From positions 2,009,501 through 2,073,500 of the forward strand of contig NZ_RBXO01000001.1 in NCBI RefSeq assembly GCF_003634935.1: a stretch of 64,000 nt of DNA, written 5' to 3'. Below the pieces are notes generated by a model, which was given only the letters and a program-made list of their open reading frames with translations, made no database searches and had not been told where the DNA came from. The position numbers and the translations under genes were made by a program. This document shows, in pieces, positions 42,471-50,500 of the stretch. Position 1 is the first letter of the stretch. The number at the start of each line of letters is the position of its first letter. The DNA is from Saccharothrix australiensis (GTDB lineage: Bacteria; Actinomycetota; Actinomycetes; Mycobacteriales; Pseudonocardiaceae).

Positions 42471-43048
42471 CACCGCGCTCCTTCCGCGCGGTCCCGTCGA
42501 CCGGCGTCGCGGTCGTCCGCGCTGTTCACCAACAGGTCCTCGAACAGGGTGCGGTAGTGCACCATCGCCGTCCGCAGGTCTTCCGTGGACGCCTCACCCC
42601 GGTCCTGGCGCTGGGAGATCGCGTGCGCCTCCCGGTAGTGGTCCAGGGTGTTCGCGTGCTCCACCGAGAGCAGCGAAGCCTGGTGCTCGTACCCCTCGGT
42701 GGGGTAGCCGCGCTCGGCCATCAGGTCGGTGACCAACCGGTCCGCCTGGGCGACCGCGGTGGTCGGCGCGTCCACGAACTGCTCCTGGATGCGGGTCCAG
42801 TTCCGCGCGTAGCTCTCGCGCGTCACCGGGGTCAGCGGGCGGAGTTCGAGCTTCGCGTGCTCGCGCTCCCGCTCGACGAGCTCGCGCTCCGCCGCCATCC
42901 GGTTGTCGCTGCGCGCCAGGGCACGGTCGTACTCCGGCCCGAACTTCGTACGCAACCTCTTGCGCTGCAAGAGGAATCGCAGCAGCACGATCGCCGCCGC
43001 GACGACCAGCACGACGACGATGACGCCGATGATGGTGCCGGTGGACAT
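42470..43048 (-). CDS. Hypothetical membrane-anchored protein, paralogue of its neighbour
   Basis: A 192-residue protein with one N-terminal membrane helix (about 5-25), a basic stop (QRKRLR), a charged helical stretch rich in Glu/Arg (about 45-70, coiled-coil-like) and a C-terminal domain NWTRIQEQFVDAPTTAVAQAD ... LRTAMVHYRTLFEDLL in outline. That domain matches the C-terminal domain of the following gene in the W..iQ..FVD.P..AV..AD.LV and LR.A...YR..F..LL patterns. GAGGAGG ribosome site. Function unknown. Confidence 0.7.
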   Translation of the reverse strand: MSTGTIIGVIVVVLVVAAAIVLLRFLLQRKRLRTKFGPEYDRALARSDNRMAAERELVEREREHAKLELRPLTPVTRESYARNWTRIQEQFVDAPTTAVAQADRLVTDLMAERGYPTEGYEHQASLLSVEHANTLDHYREAHAISQRQDRGEASTEDLRTAMVHYRTLFEDLLVNSADDRDAGRRDRAEGAR

Positions 43049-43109
43049 CTGTGCCTCCTCGGGCTTGGCTGTCCACCGGGTTCCCTTGCCGCGCAGGGAC
43101 AAACCTGCC

Positions 43110-44264
43110 CTAGCCCTTGACGCACACCACCTGCTTGAGCCTGGTCACGACCTCGACCAGGTCGCTCTGCCGCGCGATCACGGCGTCCAAGTCCTTGTAC
43201 GCGCCCGGAATCTCGTCCACGACGCCGACGTCCTTGCGGCACTCGACGCCCGCCGTCTGCGCCGCCAGGTCGTCGGCGGTGAACGTCTTGCGCGCCTTGG
43301 TCCGCGACATCCGCCGCCCCGCGCCGTGCGACGCGGACTCGAACGAGTCCGGGTTGCCGAGACCGCGCACGATGTACGAGCCGGTGCCCATCGAACCGGG
43401 GATGATCCCCAACTCGCCCTTCCGCGCGCGGATCGCGCCCTTCCGGGTCACCAGGACGTCCTCCCCGAAGTGGTGCTCCTCCGACACGTAGTTGTGGTGC
43501 GCGCTGATCGGCTCGTCGAACGTCACGTGCGGGAAGTGCGCGCGCAGCACGTCGCCGACCAGGTCGGTCATCGCCGCCCGGTTCCGACGGGCGTACTCCT
43601 GCGCCCAGTACAGGTCGTGCCGGTAGGCGGCCATCTCCGGCGTGCCCGCGAGGAACACCGCGAGGTCCGGGTCGGGCAGCTCGGCGTTGTGCGCCAACTC
43701 CCGCGCGACCGCGATGTGGTGCTGCGCCAACTGGTTGCCGACACCGCGCGACCCGGAGTGCAGCATCACCCAGACCCGGCCGTCGGTGTCCAGGCAGATC
43801 TCCAGGAAGTGGTTGCCGCCGCCGAGCGTGCCGACCTGCCGCACCGCCTTGTCCAGCTTGAGGGACGGCGTCAGCCGGTCGAACGCGTCCCAGAACGCGT
43901 CCCGCGCCACGACCGGCTCCTCGTGCATGGCGAACCCGACCGGCACCGCGGCCTCCAGGGCGGTGCGCAGGGGCAGCAGGCTGGCCGGCAGGTCCTCGGC
44001 GGTGAGCGAGGTCTTCACCGCCGTCATGCCACAACCGATGTCCACACCGACCGCGGCCGGCGACACGGCGTCCTTCAACGCGATGACCGACCCGACCGTC
44101 GCACCCAACCCGTAGTGCACGTCCGGCATGACGGCGACGTGCTTGACGGCCCAGGGCAACGAGGCGATGTTGCGCAACTGCCGGAGAGCCTGCTCCTCGA
44201 CCTCGGCCGGGTCGGCCCAAAGACGGATGTCGACGCGCGCGCCGGAAATCGTGGTAGCAGTCAT
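43110..44264 (-). CDS. rtcB: RtcB RNA ligase
   Basis: A 384-residue GTP- and Mn-dependent ligase that joins 2',3'-cyclic phosphate or 3'-phosphate RNA ends to 5'-OH ends, used in RNA repair. Conserved blocks: MPDVHYGLGATVGSV, GVDIGCGM (metal Cys), GTLGGGNHFLE, HSGSRGVGN, SAHHNYVSEEHHFG and SHGAGRRMSR (guanylylated His). It is the short form common in actinobacteria. No RtcA or RtcR nearby. Upstream of its start lie short tandem repeats and the long-hairpin field. Confidence 0.93.
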   Translation of the reverse strand: MTATTISGARVDIRLWADPAEVEEQALRQLRNIASLPWAVKHVAVMPDVHYGLGATVGSVIALKDAVSPAAVGVDIGCGMTAVKTSLTAEDLPASLLPLRTALEAAVPVGFAMHEEPVVARDAFWDAFDRLTPSLKLDKAVRQVGTLGGGNHFLEICLDTDGRVWVMLHSGSRGVGNQLAQHHIAVARELAHNAELPDPDLAVFLAGTPEMAAYRHDLYWAQEYARRNRAAMTDLVGDVLRAHFPHVTFDEPISAHHNYVSEEHHFGEDVLVTRKGAIRARKGELGIIPGSMGTGSYIVRGLGNPDSFESASHGAGRRMSRTKARKTFTADDLAAQTAGVECRKDVGVVDEIPGAYKDLDAVIARQSDLVEVVTRLKQVVCVKG

Positions 44265-44334
44265 GGCACAAATGCTAGGTCCAGGCCACTCGACACGCGA
44301 TCCGATTTACCCGGCCACACATCCCGGCCAAGCA

Positions 44335-44411
44335 CACACCGAACAGGCACCACCCCTGCTCACGCCGAACAGACCCCGACCCCTGCTCATGCCGGACAGA
44401 CCAAGACCCAC
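44335..44411 (+). repeat. Short tandem repeat upstream of rtcB
   Basis: Units of 26, 27 and about 24 nt at 44335-44360, 44361-44387 and 44388-44411, sharing CAC-x-CCGAACAG and CCCCTGCT. Degenerate; no coding sense. Confidence 0.6.
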
Positions 44412-44460
44412 CGCACCGCGCAGCACAGACCTGGTCCCTGCACCGCGCCGCGCAGACTTC

Positions 44461-44640
44461 TGGTCTCGTGTTCTCCCCGTATGGCCTGCCCGCAGGGCAA
44501 CCACAGTCGGTCAGGGGGCGCAAGCACGCTTCACCGCTTGCGCCCCCTGACCGACTGTGGTGGTCTTTGACAGGCCATGCGGGGAGAACACGACGCCTTT
44601 AAAGCTTTTCCTCCCCGGAGGTCTGCCCAGCGGCGAGCGC
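44461..44640 (-). repeat. Long-hairpin repeat element, copy B (inverted)
   Basis: On the minus strand it reads GCGCTCGCCGCTGGGCAG, then a spacer, then GTGTTCTCCCCGCATGGCCTG and the hairpin. The outer stem is 44467-44488 with 44571-44592 (22 bp, one G-T). The inner stem is 44500-44525 with 44536-44561 (26 bp, perfect) with loop ACGCTTCACC. A mini-hairpin GCCC-GCA-GGGC sits on one side. Opposite in orientation to copies A and C. Confidence 0.85.
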
Positions 44641-44712
44641 TTCTTTAAAGCTTGTGCGGGCGCCTTCCGCGCGGAGGTTCTTCGGTTTGAGCGGGTCAAA
44701 GCTTAAAGAAGG

Positions 44713-44945
44713 GCGCTCGCCGCTGGGCAGGCCACCGAGGATGGGGGCAAAGCTTCTTCGAAGCTTTGCAAGCTTTTCACGCTGCGCGTGAAAAGCTTTG
44801 GCTGCGTGTCATCCCCGTACGACCTGTCAAAGACCACCACAGTCGCCGAAGGGGCGCAAGCGGTGAAGCGTGCTTGCGCCCCTTCGGCGACTGTGGTCGC
44901 CCTGCGGGCAGGTCGTACGGGGATGACACGCAGCCGCCCGAGGTG
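44713..44945 (+). repeat. Long-hairpin repeat element, copy C
   Basis: Begins GCGCTCGCCGCTGGGCAGGCC (19 bases identical to copy A). The outer stem is 44800-44826 with 44909-44935 (27 bp). The inner stem is 44836-44861 with 44872-44897 (26 bp), loop GGTGAAGCGT, the exact complement of the copy B loop. Together copies B and C form a head-to-head pair, and their GCTCGCCGCTGGGCAG ends make a further large palindrome (44601-44653 with 44698-44754). Confidence 0.85.
44748..44798. other. Two A/T-rich perfect hairpins inside copy C
   Basis: CAAAGCTTC (44748-44756) pairs with GAAGCTTTG (44760-44768). A second 13-bp stem, 44770-44782 with 44786-44798, follows with a TGC loop. The AAAAGCTT words make this the most AT-rich spot in the area. 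Both could act as terminators. Confidence 0.7.
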
Positions 44946-44970
44946 TGCCCAGCGGGCGCACCTCGGGCGG
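44934..44970 (-). terminator. Terminator hairpin of the DrrAB operon
   Basis: 12-bp stem 44934-44945 with 44959-44970 plus inner GCCC/GGGC and loop AGC, 12 bp beyond the permease stop on the minus strand. It contains TGCCCAGCGGGCG, echoing the repeat-element end. Confidence 0.7.
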
Positions 44971-44982
44971 TGGTGTCCGGTG

Positions 44983-45786
44983 TCAGCGGCTGACCGCCTT
45001 GCGGTACTGGCGGGTCGCCAAGGGGACGAAGACGACCAGGAAGATCACCACCCAGATCAGGGTGGTGAGCACGGGGTGCTGGAGGGACCACACGTCGGGC
45101 GGCGGGAACGCCGGGTTCGTGTTGCCGAACAGTTCTCGGGCCGCCTGGGTGACCGCCGAGACCGGGTTCCACTCGGCGAACGTCTTCAGCACGCCGGGCA
45201 GCTTGCTCTCCTGCACGAACGTGTTCGCGATGAACGTCAGCGGGAAGATGGCGATGAAGCTGGCGTTGTTGAACACCTCCGGGCTGCGCACCATCAGGCC
45301 CACGATCGCCATGCCCCACGACACGGCGTAGGCGAACAGCAGCAGCAGCGCGAAGCCCGCCAGCGCCTCGAAGAACGACGAGTTGATCCGCCAGCCCACG
45401 ATGAGACCGGTCACCGACATCACCAGGATGACGATGACGTTGTTCGCCAGGTCCGACGTCGTCCGCCCGATGAGCACCGCCGAGCGCGCCATCGGCAGCG
45501 AGCGGAACCGGTCGATGACGCCCTTCTGGATGTCCTCCGCCAGGCCGCTGCCGGTGATGGTCGCGCCGAACACCACGGTCTGCGCGAAGATGCCCGCCAT
45601 CAGGAACTCGCGGTAGTCCATGCCGGGGATCTGGATGGAGCCGCCGAACACGTACGCGAACAGCAGCACGAACATGATCGGCGACAGCGTGGAGAAGACC
45701 AGCAGGTCCGGCACGCGCTTGATCTTGATCAGGTTGCGCTTGGCGACGACCGCGCCGTCACCCAGCGCCTGCACGATGGTGCTCAT
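44983..45786 (-). CDS. ABC-2 type exporter permease, DrrB-like
   Basis: A 267-residue membrane protein with about six helices (from about 28, 60, 110, 145, 175 and 240). The cytoplasmic EDIQKGVIDRFRSLPMARSAVLIGRT is the ABC-2/DrrB signature (GxxxRFRSLP). TFIANTFV and FAEWNPVSAVTQAARELF are the conserved C-terminal half. Starts inside the stop of the ATPase gene (ATGA). DrrAB-type exporters pump antibiotics or lipids; substrate not predictable. Confidence 0.88.
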   Translation of the reverse strand: MSTIVQALGDGAVVAKRNLIKIKRVPDLLVFSTLSPIMFVLLFAYVFGGSIQIPGMDYREFLMAGIFAQTVVFGATITGSGLAEDIQKGVIDRFRSLPMARSAVLIGRTTSDLANNVIVILVMSVTGLIVGWRINSSFFEALAGFALLLLFAYAVSWGMAIVGLMVRSPEVFNNASFIAIFPLTFIANTFVQESKLPGVLKTFAEWNPVSAVTQAARELFGNTNPAFPPPDVWSLQHPVLTTLIWVVIFLVVFVPLATRQYRKAVSR

Positions 45787-46757
45787 TCCCCCTGCTCCTC
45801 CTGCTTCTCCTCGGCCGCGTGCCCGGTCAGCGCGAGGAACACGTCGTCCAGCGTCGGCCTGCGCAGGCCGACGTCGAGCACCTTGATCGCTTCCGCGTCC
45901 AGCCTGCGGATGCCGTCCACCAGCACCTCGGAGCCACCGGAGACCGGCACGGTCAGCCGGTGGCCCCGCTCGTCCACCACGAACTCGCCGATCGCCAGCG
46001 GGGCCAGCACTTCCCGCGCCCGCGCCACGTCCTGCGCCGAGCCGAGCGACAGCTCCAGCCGCTCGCCGCCGACCTGCGCCTTCAGTTCGTCGGCCGTGCC
46101 GAGCGCGATGACGTGGCCGTGGTCGATGACCGCGATCTTGTCCGCCAGCCGGTCGGCCTCCTCCAGGTACTGCGTGGTCAGCAGGAGCGTGGTGCCGCCC
46201 GCGACGAGTTCCTCGATGACGTCCCACATGCCGAGCCTGCTGCGCGGGTCGAGGCCGGTGGTCGGCTCGTCCAGGAACAGCACGCTCGGCTTCGCCACCA
46301 GCGCGCCGGCGAGGTCGAGGCGGCGGCGCATGCCGCCGGAGTAGCCCTTCACCGGCCGGTCGGCGGCGTCGACGAGGTCGAACCGGTCGAGCAGTTCCCG
46401 CGCCCGTTCGCGGGCGCGCTTCTTGCCCAGGTGGTAGAGCCGCCCCACCATGTCGAGGTTCTCGAAGCCGGTCAGGTTCTCGTCGACCGCCGCGTACTGG
46501 CCGGACAGGCCGATCTTGCGGCGCAGCGCCTTGGCGTCGGCGACGACGTCCAAGCCCGCGACCGTGGCCCTGCCCTCGTCGTGCTCCAGCAGCGTGGTGA
46601 GCACGCGGACCGTTGTCGTCTTGCCCGCGCCGTTGGGCCCCAGCAGGCCCATGATGGTGCCCTCCGGCACCACGAGGTCGAGCCCGTCCAGGGCGACGAC
46701 CGACCCGTAGCGTTTGACCAGTCCTTCGGCCACGATTGCGTCTGCCATGACGGTCAT
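45783..46757 (-). CDS. ABC exporter ATP-binding protein, DrrA-like
   Basis: A 324-residue ATPase of the daunorubicin-resistance type. Walker A GPNGAGKTT (40-48), signature YSGGMRRRLDLA, Walker B VLFLDEPTTGLD, switch LLTTQYLEEAD. The C-terminal extension carries the DrrA-specific ALxVxxRxPTLDDVFLALTG ending. It forms an operon with the permease and diverges from a GNAT gene; no regulator of the TetR type is next to it. Confidence 0.9.
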   Translation of the reverse strand: MTVMADAIVAEGLVKRYGSVVALDGLDLVVPEGTIMGLLGPNGAGKTTTVRVLTTLLEHDEGRATVAGLDVVADAKALRRKIGLSGQYAAVDENLTGFENLDMVGRLYHLGKKRARERARELLDRFDLVDAADRPVKGYSGGMRRRLDLAGALVAKPSVLFLDEPTTGLDPRSRLGMWDVIEELVAGGTTLLLTTQYLEEADRLADKIAVIDHGHVIALGTADELKAQVGGERLELSLGSAQDVARAREVLAPLAIGEFVVDERGHRLTVPVSGGSEVLVDGIRRLDAEAIKVLDVGLRRPTLDDVFLALTGHAAEEKQEEQGE

Positions 46758-46909
46758 GATGGACCTCGGGTACGACAGTCACGCGGCAAATATCACTCTT
46801 CCAGCGGAAGTTTTCCCGTGACCAGCGCTTTTCGTGACGCTGGGACACCCCTCGACGTCCCCCGCCCGGCGCAACGCGACCGGAACAAGTTGCGGCGTGA
46901 AGGCAAACG

Positions 46910-47353
46910 GTGTGCGCTGCGTGGGTGACGATCCGCCGAGCATCCACATCGGACCTCCCCGCGATCCTGCCCCTCGTGCGCGAGTTCTACGGCGTGGACG
47001 GGCACGACTACGACGAGGAACGCGTGACGGCCGCCCTGGGGCCGCTGCTCGCGGACGACCGGTACGGCCAGGTGTGGCTGTTCGACACCGGCTACGCCGT
47101 GGTGACGTGGGGCTACTCGCTGGAGTCCGGCGGCCGGGACGCGCTGCTGGACGAGTTCTTCGTGCGCAACCGGGGCGGCGGCGTGGGCGGGCGGGTCATC
47201 GCCGAGCTCGTGGCGGCGTGCCGGGCGGCGGGCGCGCGGAAGGTGTTCCTGGAGACCGAGGCGCCCAACGACGCGGCGCGCCGCTTCTACCGGCGGCACG
47301 GCTTCGAGCCGGAGGCGTCCACCTGGATGAGCCGGGTGCTGTCAGACCAGTAA
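46910..47353 (+). CDS. GNAT-family N-acetyltransferase
   Basis: A 147-residue acetyltransferase. N-terminal TIRRASTSDLPAILPL, acetyl-CoA loop RNRGGGVGGRVI (Q/RxxGxG/A variant), C-terminal ETEAPNDAARRFYRRHGFEPE. Substrate unknown. The GTG at 46910 has GAAGG upstream; a GTG at 46925 would start directly at VTIRRA. Its end overlaps the convergent HNH gene by 12 bases. Confidence 0.8.
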   Translation: MCAAWVTIRRASTSDLPAILPLVREFYGVDGHDYDEERVTAALGPLLADDRYGQVWLFDTGYAVVTWGYSLESGGRDALLDEFFVRNRGGGVGGRVIAELVAACRAAGARKVFLETEAPNDAARRFYRRHGFEPEASTWMSRVLSDQ

Positions 47354-48076
47354 GCGGTCCCGCAGTTCGCGGTCGCGCAGCAGGGACAGCACGGGCTCGT
47401 CCAGCACCCGCGCCGCGCCCGGCATCAGGGCCAGCCGCAGCATCGACTGGCACACGTCGGCGAACGGCTGCCACCGCACGGTCAGCACGGCCTCGCGCAT
47501 CTCGTCGGCCGCGCCGCGGTCCCGTCCCCGCGCCCACCGCAGCAGGCTCGCCACCACGACGCGGCGCGCCTGCTCGCGACCGCGCGTCAGCACCGGCCGG
47601 TTCAGCCCGCACACGTCGATGGTCGCCTGCCCCTTGGGCGTCAGCGCCACGTACGTGCCGAGCGCGAGCGTGAGCAGCAGGTGGTCGAACGGGTCCTCGG
47701 CGGTCGGGTCGACCAGGAGCGGGGTGCCGTCGCCCGCCAGCGGGAACCGGTCGCGCTTGAGGTTGCTGTTGCACGTCGAGCAGGCGAGCAGGTGGTTGAG
47801 CCAGTCGAAGGTGCGCAACGGGTTCCGGGACAACGGCTCGAAGTGGTCGATGTCGGTGCCCTGGCTGTCACCGCAGTACATGCACCGCTGGTGGCCGGGC
47901 GCCATGTCCTCCAGCAGCCGCCGCAGCGGCGCGTGCACCGAACGCCGCACCGCGGCCCGCTTCCACGCCGCCCGCGCCGTCCGCACCCGGTCCGGCGCGG
48001 CGGTGATCTCGTCGGTCAGCGGGACCAGCCGGCCCGCGAGGTCGTCCGGCAGCGCGGTCCGGGACAGCCGGATCAC
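47342..48076 (-). CDS. HNH endonuclease, PtuB-like component of a Septu-type system
   Basis: A 244-residue nuclease. A zinc-bound HNH core is clear: C65-x2-C68 (RCMYCGDS), catalytic D77-H78 (DIDHFEPL), N94 (DWLNHLL) and C99-x2-C102 (ACSTCNSNLK). The preceding 60 residues are helical and basic; the C-terminal 110 residues are helical without known motifs. It starts inside the stop of an AAA ATPase gene (four-base overlap). ATPase plus HNH in this order is the layout of Septu (PtuA-PtuB), an anti-phage system. No reverse transcriptase is present, so this is not a retron-Septu hybrid. Confidence 0.78.
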   Translation of the reverse strand: MIRLSRTALPDDLAGRLVPLTDEITAAPDRVRTARAAWKRAAVRRSVHAPLRRLLEDMAPGHQRCMYCGDSQGTDIDHFEPLSRNPLRTFDWLNHLLACSTCNSNLKRDRFPLAGDGTPLLVDPTAEDPFDHLLLTLALGTYVALTPKGQATIDVCGLNRPVLTRGREQARRVVVASLLRWARGRDRGAADEMREAVLTVRWQPFADVCQSMLRLALMPGAARVLDEPVLSLLRDRELRDRLLV

Positions 48077-49413
48077 GGCTCCTCCCGCGCGATGCGGGTC
48101 AGCACCTCGTGCGCCCGCGCCACCGGCGAGCTGGTGAGCATCCGCTTCAGCTTCTCGTAACGGCGCACGGCGCGGGCGTCGGCCGTCCCGCCGAGCACGG
48201 CGACCTCCAGCGCGACCAGTTCCGCGCGCAGCCGCTCCGCCCGTTCGGAGTAGGGCGTGTCGAGCCCGAACAGCTCGGACAGCACGGCGTCGTCACCGCT
48301 GCCGTACACGATCCGCTCGTGCAGCGCCCGGTCGACGACCCTGGGCGGCTCCTGCTGGTCCGGGCCGGGCAGGCGGACGAGGCCGCCCGGATCGGCCGCC
48401 TGGCACAGGTACGGGCTGTGCGTGGTGACGATGAACTGCACGTTCGGGAAGTGCTCCTTGAGCCACCCGCCGATCCGCTTCTGCCACGACACGTGCAGGT
48501 GCGCGTCCGCCTCGTCGATGATGACGACGCCGGGCGCGGTCAGCGCGAGCCCGCCCGCCTTCGTGGGCTCGGTCCGCAGCGCGCCGTAGGACTCGTAGAG
48601 CTGCTTGATGAGGTCGACCACGAGCGAGGCCACCGTCCGGTAGCCGTCGCTCATCTCGCGCAGCGGGAAGCGGTGGTCGCCGTTGTGCACCCACAGGCCG
48701 TCCGAGTCGACGCCCTCGATGCGGTAGTCGTCGGGCAGCAGGCCGTCGGACAGGACCGCGAGCGCGACCGTCTTCAGCTCCTCAGCGCCCTGCCTGCGCT
48801 CCAGCGACCGCAGGTGCTGCTCGATCAGCCAGCCGACGCCCTCGGCGAGCGAGGCGTCCTCGTGGAACAGGGTGGCCAGCCGGGACACGGGGCCGGAGTT
48901 CGACATCAGCCGCTGGGCGTCGTTGGTGGCGCCGACCATGCGCCGGAACGGCCCGTAGGCGGCGCAGAACCAGCCGGTGGGGTTGTCCTGCCACGGACCG
49001 CGCGTCGCGGCCGTCCTGCTGCCCTCCAGCTTCTCCCTCAGCGACGGCTGGAGGCCGCGCCGGTAGCCGCGCGGCTCGTCGTCCGGCATCGTCCAGACCA
49101 GGCCGGCCCAGAACTCGCCGGACGGCCGCCTGCCCTTGCCCGACCAGCGCTCGGCGTGCTCGTCGCGGGTGAACCGGACCTGGGCGACGGCCTCGCGCCG
49201 GCCCGCGGTCACCCAGTTCTCGAAGTCCGGGACCAGGTTGCGGGCCACCGCCGGACCGCCGAGCGCCAGGGCGATCGCGTGCAGCAGGGAGGTCTTGCCG
49301 GAGCCGTTGCGGCCGGCGATCACCGTCCAGCCGGGCGCGGTGAGCTTGAGGTCCACTTCGCGGGCGCCGTGAAATCCCTTGATGTTCCGCAGCCGGACCT
49401 GCGAGATGTACAT
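48073..49413 (-). CDS. SMC/RecF-like AAA ATPase, PtuA-like component of a Septu-type system
   Basis: A 446-residue ABC-type ATPase. N-terminal YISQVRLRNIKGF and Walker A GRNGSGKTS (34-42). The middle carries REMSDGYRTVASLV, equivalent to the ABC signature. Walker B is GVVIIDEADAHLH (D300-E301), followed by the switch FIVTTHSPYL (H332). No TOPRIM domain follows, which separates it from OLD nucleases. The C-terminal part (about 395-446) is a charged helix. First gene of the pair with the HNH nuclease. Septu ATPases of this kind are thought to sense nucleotide state and control the nuclease. Confidence 0.8.
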   Translation of the reverse strand: MYISQVRLRNIKGFHGAREVDLKLTAPGWTVIAGRNGSGKTSLLHAIALALGGPAVARNLVPDFENWVTAGRREAVAQVRFTRDEHAERWSGKGRRPSGEFWAGLVWTMPDDEPRGYRRGLQPSLREKLEGSRTAATRGPWQDNPTGWFCAAYGPFRRMVGATNDAQRLMSNSGPVSRLATLFHEDASLAEGVGWLIEQHLRSLERRQGAEELKTVALAVLSDGLLPDDYRIEGVDSDGLWVHNGDHRFPLREMSDGYRTVASLVVDLIKQLYESYGALRTEPTKAGGLALTAPGVVIIDEADAHLHVSWQKRIGGWLKEHFPNVQFIVTTHSPYLCQAADPGGLVRLPGPDQQEPPRVVDRALHERIVYGSGDDAVLSELFGLDTPYSERAERLRAELVALEVAVLGGTADARAVRRYEKLKRMLTSSPVARAHEVLTRIAREEP

Positions 49414-49516
49414 GCCGCCGACTGTAGTGGGGAGGGGGGTGGCTACCGTCGGCGTCGCGGGCCGGTGGGGCCGTACGGCGTGGCATGCGTCGCGGGCGCC
49501 CGAACCCGCGACCGCG

Positions 49517-49534
49517 CAGCCCCACCGGCGGGGC
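49517..49534. other. Hairpin in the ATPase / XRE-gene intergenic region
   Basis: AGCCCC pairs with GGGGCT around ACCGGC. It lies upstream of both divergent genes, so it is not a simple terminator. Confidence 0.4.
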
Positions 49535-49565
49535 TCATCTTATCGGGTGAGTATGCACCTTATGA

Positions 49566-49577
49566 ACGTTCGAACGT
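49566..49577. promoter_or_regulatory. Palindrome upstream of the XRE gene
   Basis: ACGTTCGAACGT, a perfect 12-bp palindrome 69 bp before the XRE ATG, in an unusually AT-rich stretch. A candidate operator. Confidence 0.4.
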
Positions 49578-49645
49578 GTGAACCGGGAAAGGGTGCGCGC
49601 GCCCACTAGGGTGTTCGCAGTTCTTTTCAGCGAGGAGCGATCCGA

Positions 49646-50500
49646 ATGGCAGCTGTCCAAACCCGACGCAAGCGCAAGCTCGGGCAGTTCCTCAACGCGC
49701 TGCGCAAGCGCGCGGGCAAGACCGAGATCGACTACCACGCGTTGACCCGCAAGACCCAGTCGACCCTGTCGCGTATGGAGAACGGGTACATCAGTCCGAG
49801 TTGGACCGAGCTGGGCGCGCTGCTCGGGCTCTACGGCGCGACAGACGACGAGCGGCGCGAGGCCGAGGCGCTGTGGGAGGACGCGAAGCAGGACAGCACG
49901 AGGTTGGCCAACGCCGCCGCCTTCACGCCCGAGGCGCGCACGTACGCGCGCCAGGAGGCGGACGCGGCGGAGGTGCTCACGATCGAGATGATCGTCATCC
50001 CCGGACTGCTCCAGACCGCCGCGTACGCCGCCGCCGTCCGCCTGGCGGGCCGGCGGTTCCTGGACCCGTCGGTACCGGTTGACCAGGCGGTCGCGGCGCT
50101 GGCGAGCCGCCAGCGCCGGCTGCCCGGACTGCGGCTGCACGCGGTGATCGACGAGGCGGCGCTGCACCGCGCCGTCGGCGGGCGCGAGGTCATGCTCGAC
50201 CAGTTGTCGCACCTGCTGGAGATGGCCAAGCAGCCCAACATCACCATCCAGGTGATCCCGTTCGGCGCAGGCGCGTACGGGACCATGTCGGGCGGCGGCG
50301 CGACCGCGCTCAGGTTCGACGCGGGTGATCCCTCCTCCGTGTACCTGGAGTACGCCGGTGGAGGCAAGTGGGTGGACAATCCCGCCGATGTGGAGAAGTA
50401 CCTGCTTCACTTCGAGGACATGGCAAGCGAGGTCGCTCTGTCGCCCAAGGAGTCGGCTTCACTGATCAGAAAACTGGCAACCGCACTGAAGGAAACATGA
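49646..50500 (+). CDS. XRE-type regulator with DUF5753 (Scr1-family)
   Basis: A 284-residue protein. HTH_31 helix-turn-helix at about 10-70 (LGQFLNALRKRAG, KTQSTLSRMENGYISPSW), then the DUF5753 domain at about 95-280 (IPGLLQTAAYA, GREVMLDQLSHLLEMA, PNITIQVIPFGAG). Such regulators pair with a downstream DUF397 protein throughout actinomycetes and influence development and antibiotic production. Its stop overlaps the DUF397 start (ATGA). Divergent from the Septu-like genes. Confidence 0.88.
   Translation: MAAVQTRRKRKLGQFLNALRKRAGKTEIDYHALTRKTQSTLSRMENGYISPSWTELGALLGLYGATDDERREAEALWEDAKQDSTRLANAAAFTPEARTYARQEADAAEVLTIEMIVIPGLLQTAAYAAAVRLAGRRFLDPSVPVDQAVAALASRQRRLPGLRLHAVIDEAALHRAVGGREVMLDQLSHLLEMAKQPNITIQVIPFGAGAYGTMSGGGATALRFDAGDPSSVYLEYAGGGKWVDNPADVEKYLLHFEDMASEVALSPKESASLIRKLATALKET

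Noticed and set aside
44335-44411. CRISPR or tRNA-like repeats upstream of rtcB
   Set aside because: Only three degenerate contiguous units; no spacers and no cloverleaf.
44467-44592. Ordinary intrinsic terminator
   Set aside because: The hairpin is far longer than needed, lies upstream of rtcB and not after a gene, and is part of a repeated element with conserved flanks.
47342-49413. Retron-associated or Gabija/OLD system
   Set aside because: No reverse transcriptase or msr/msd region nearby, and the ATPase has no TOPRIM domain and no UvrD-like partner.
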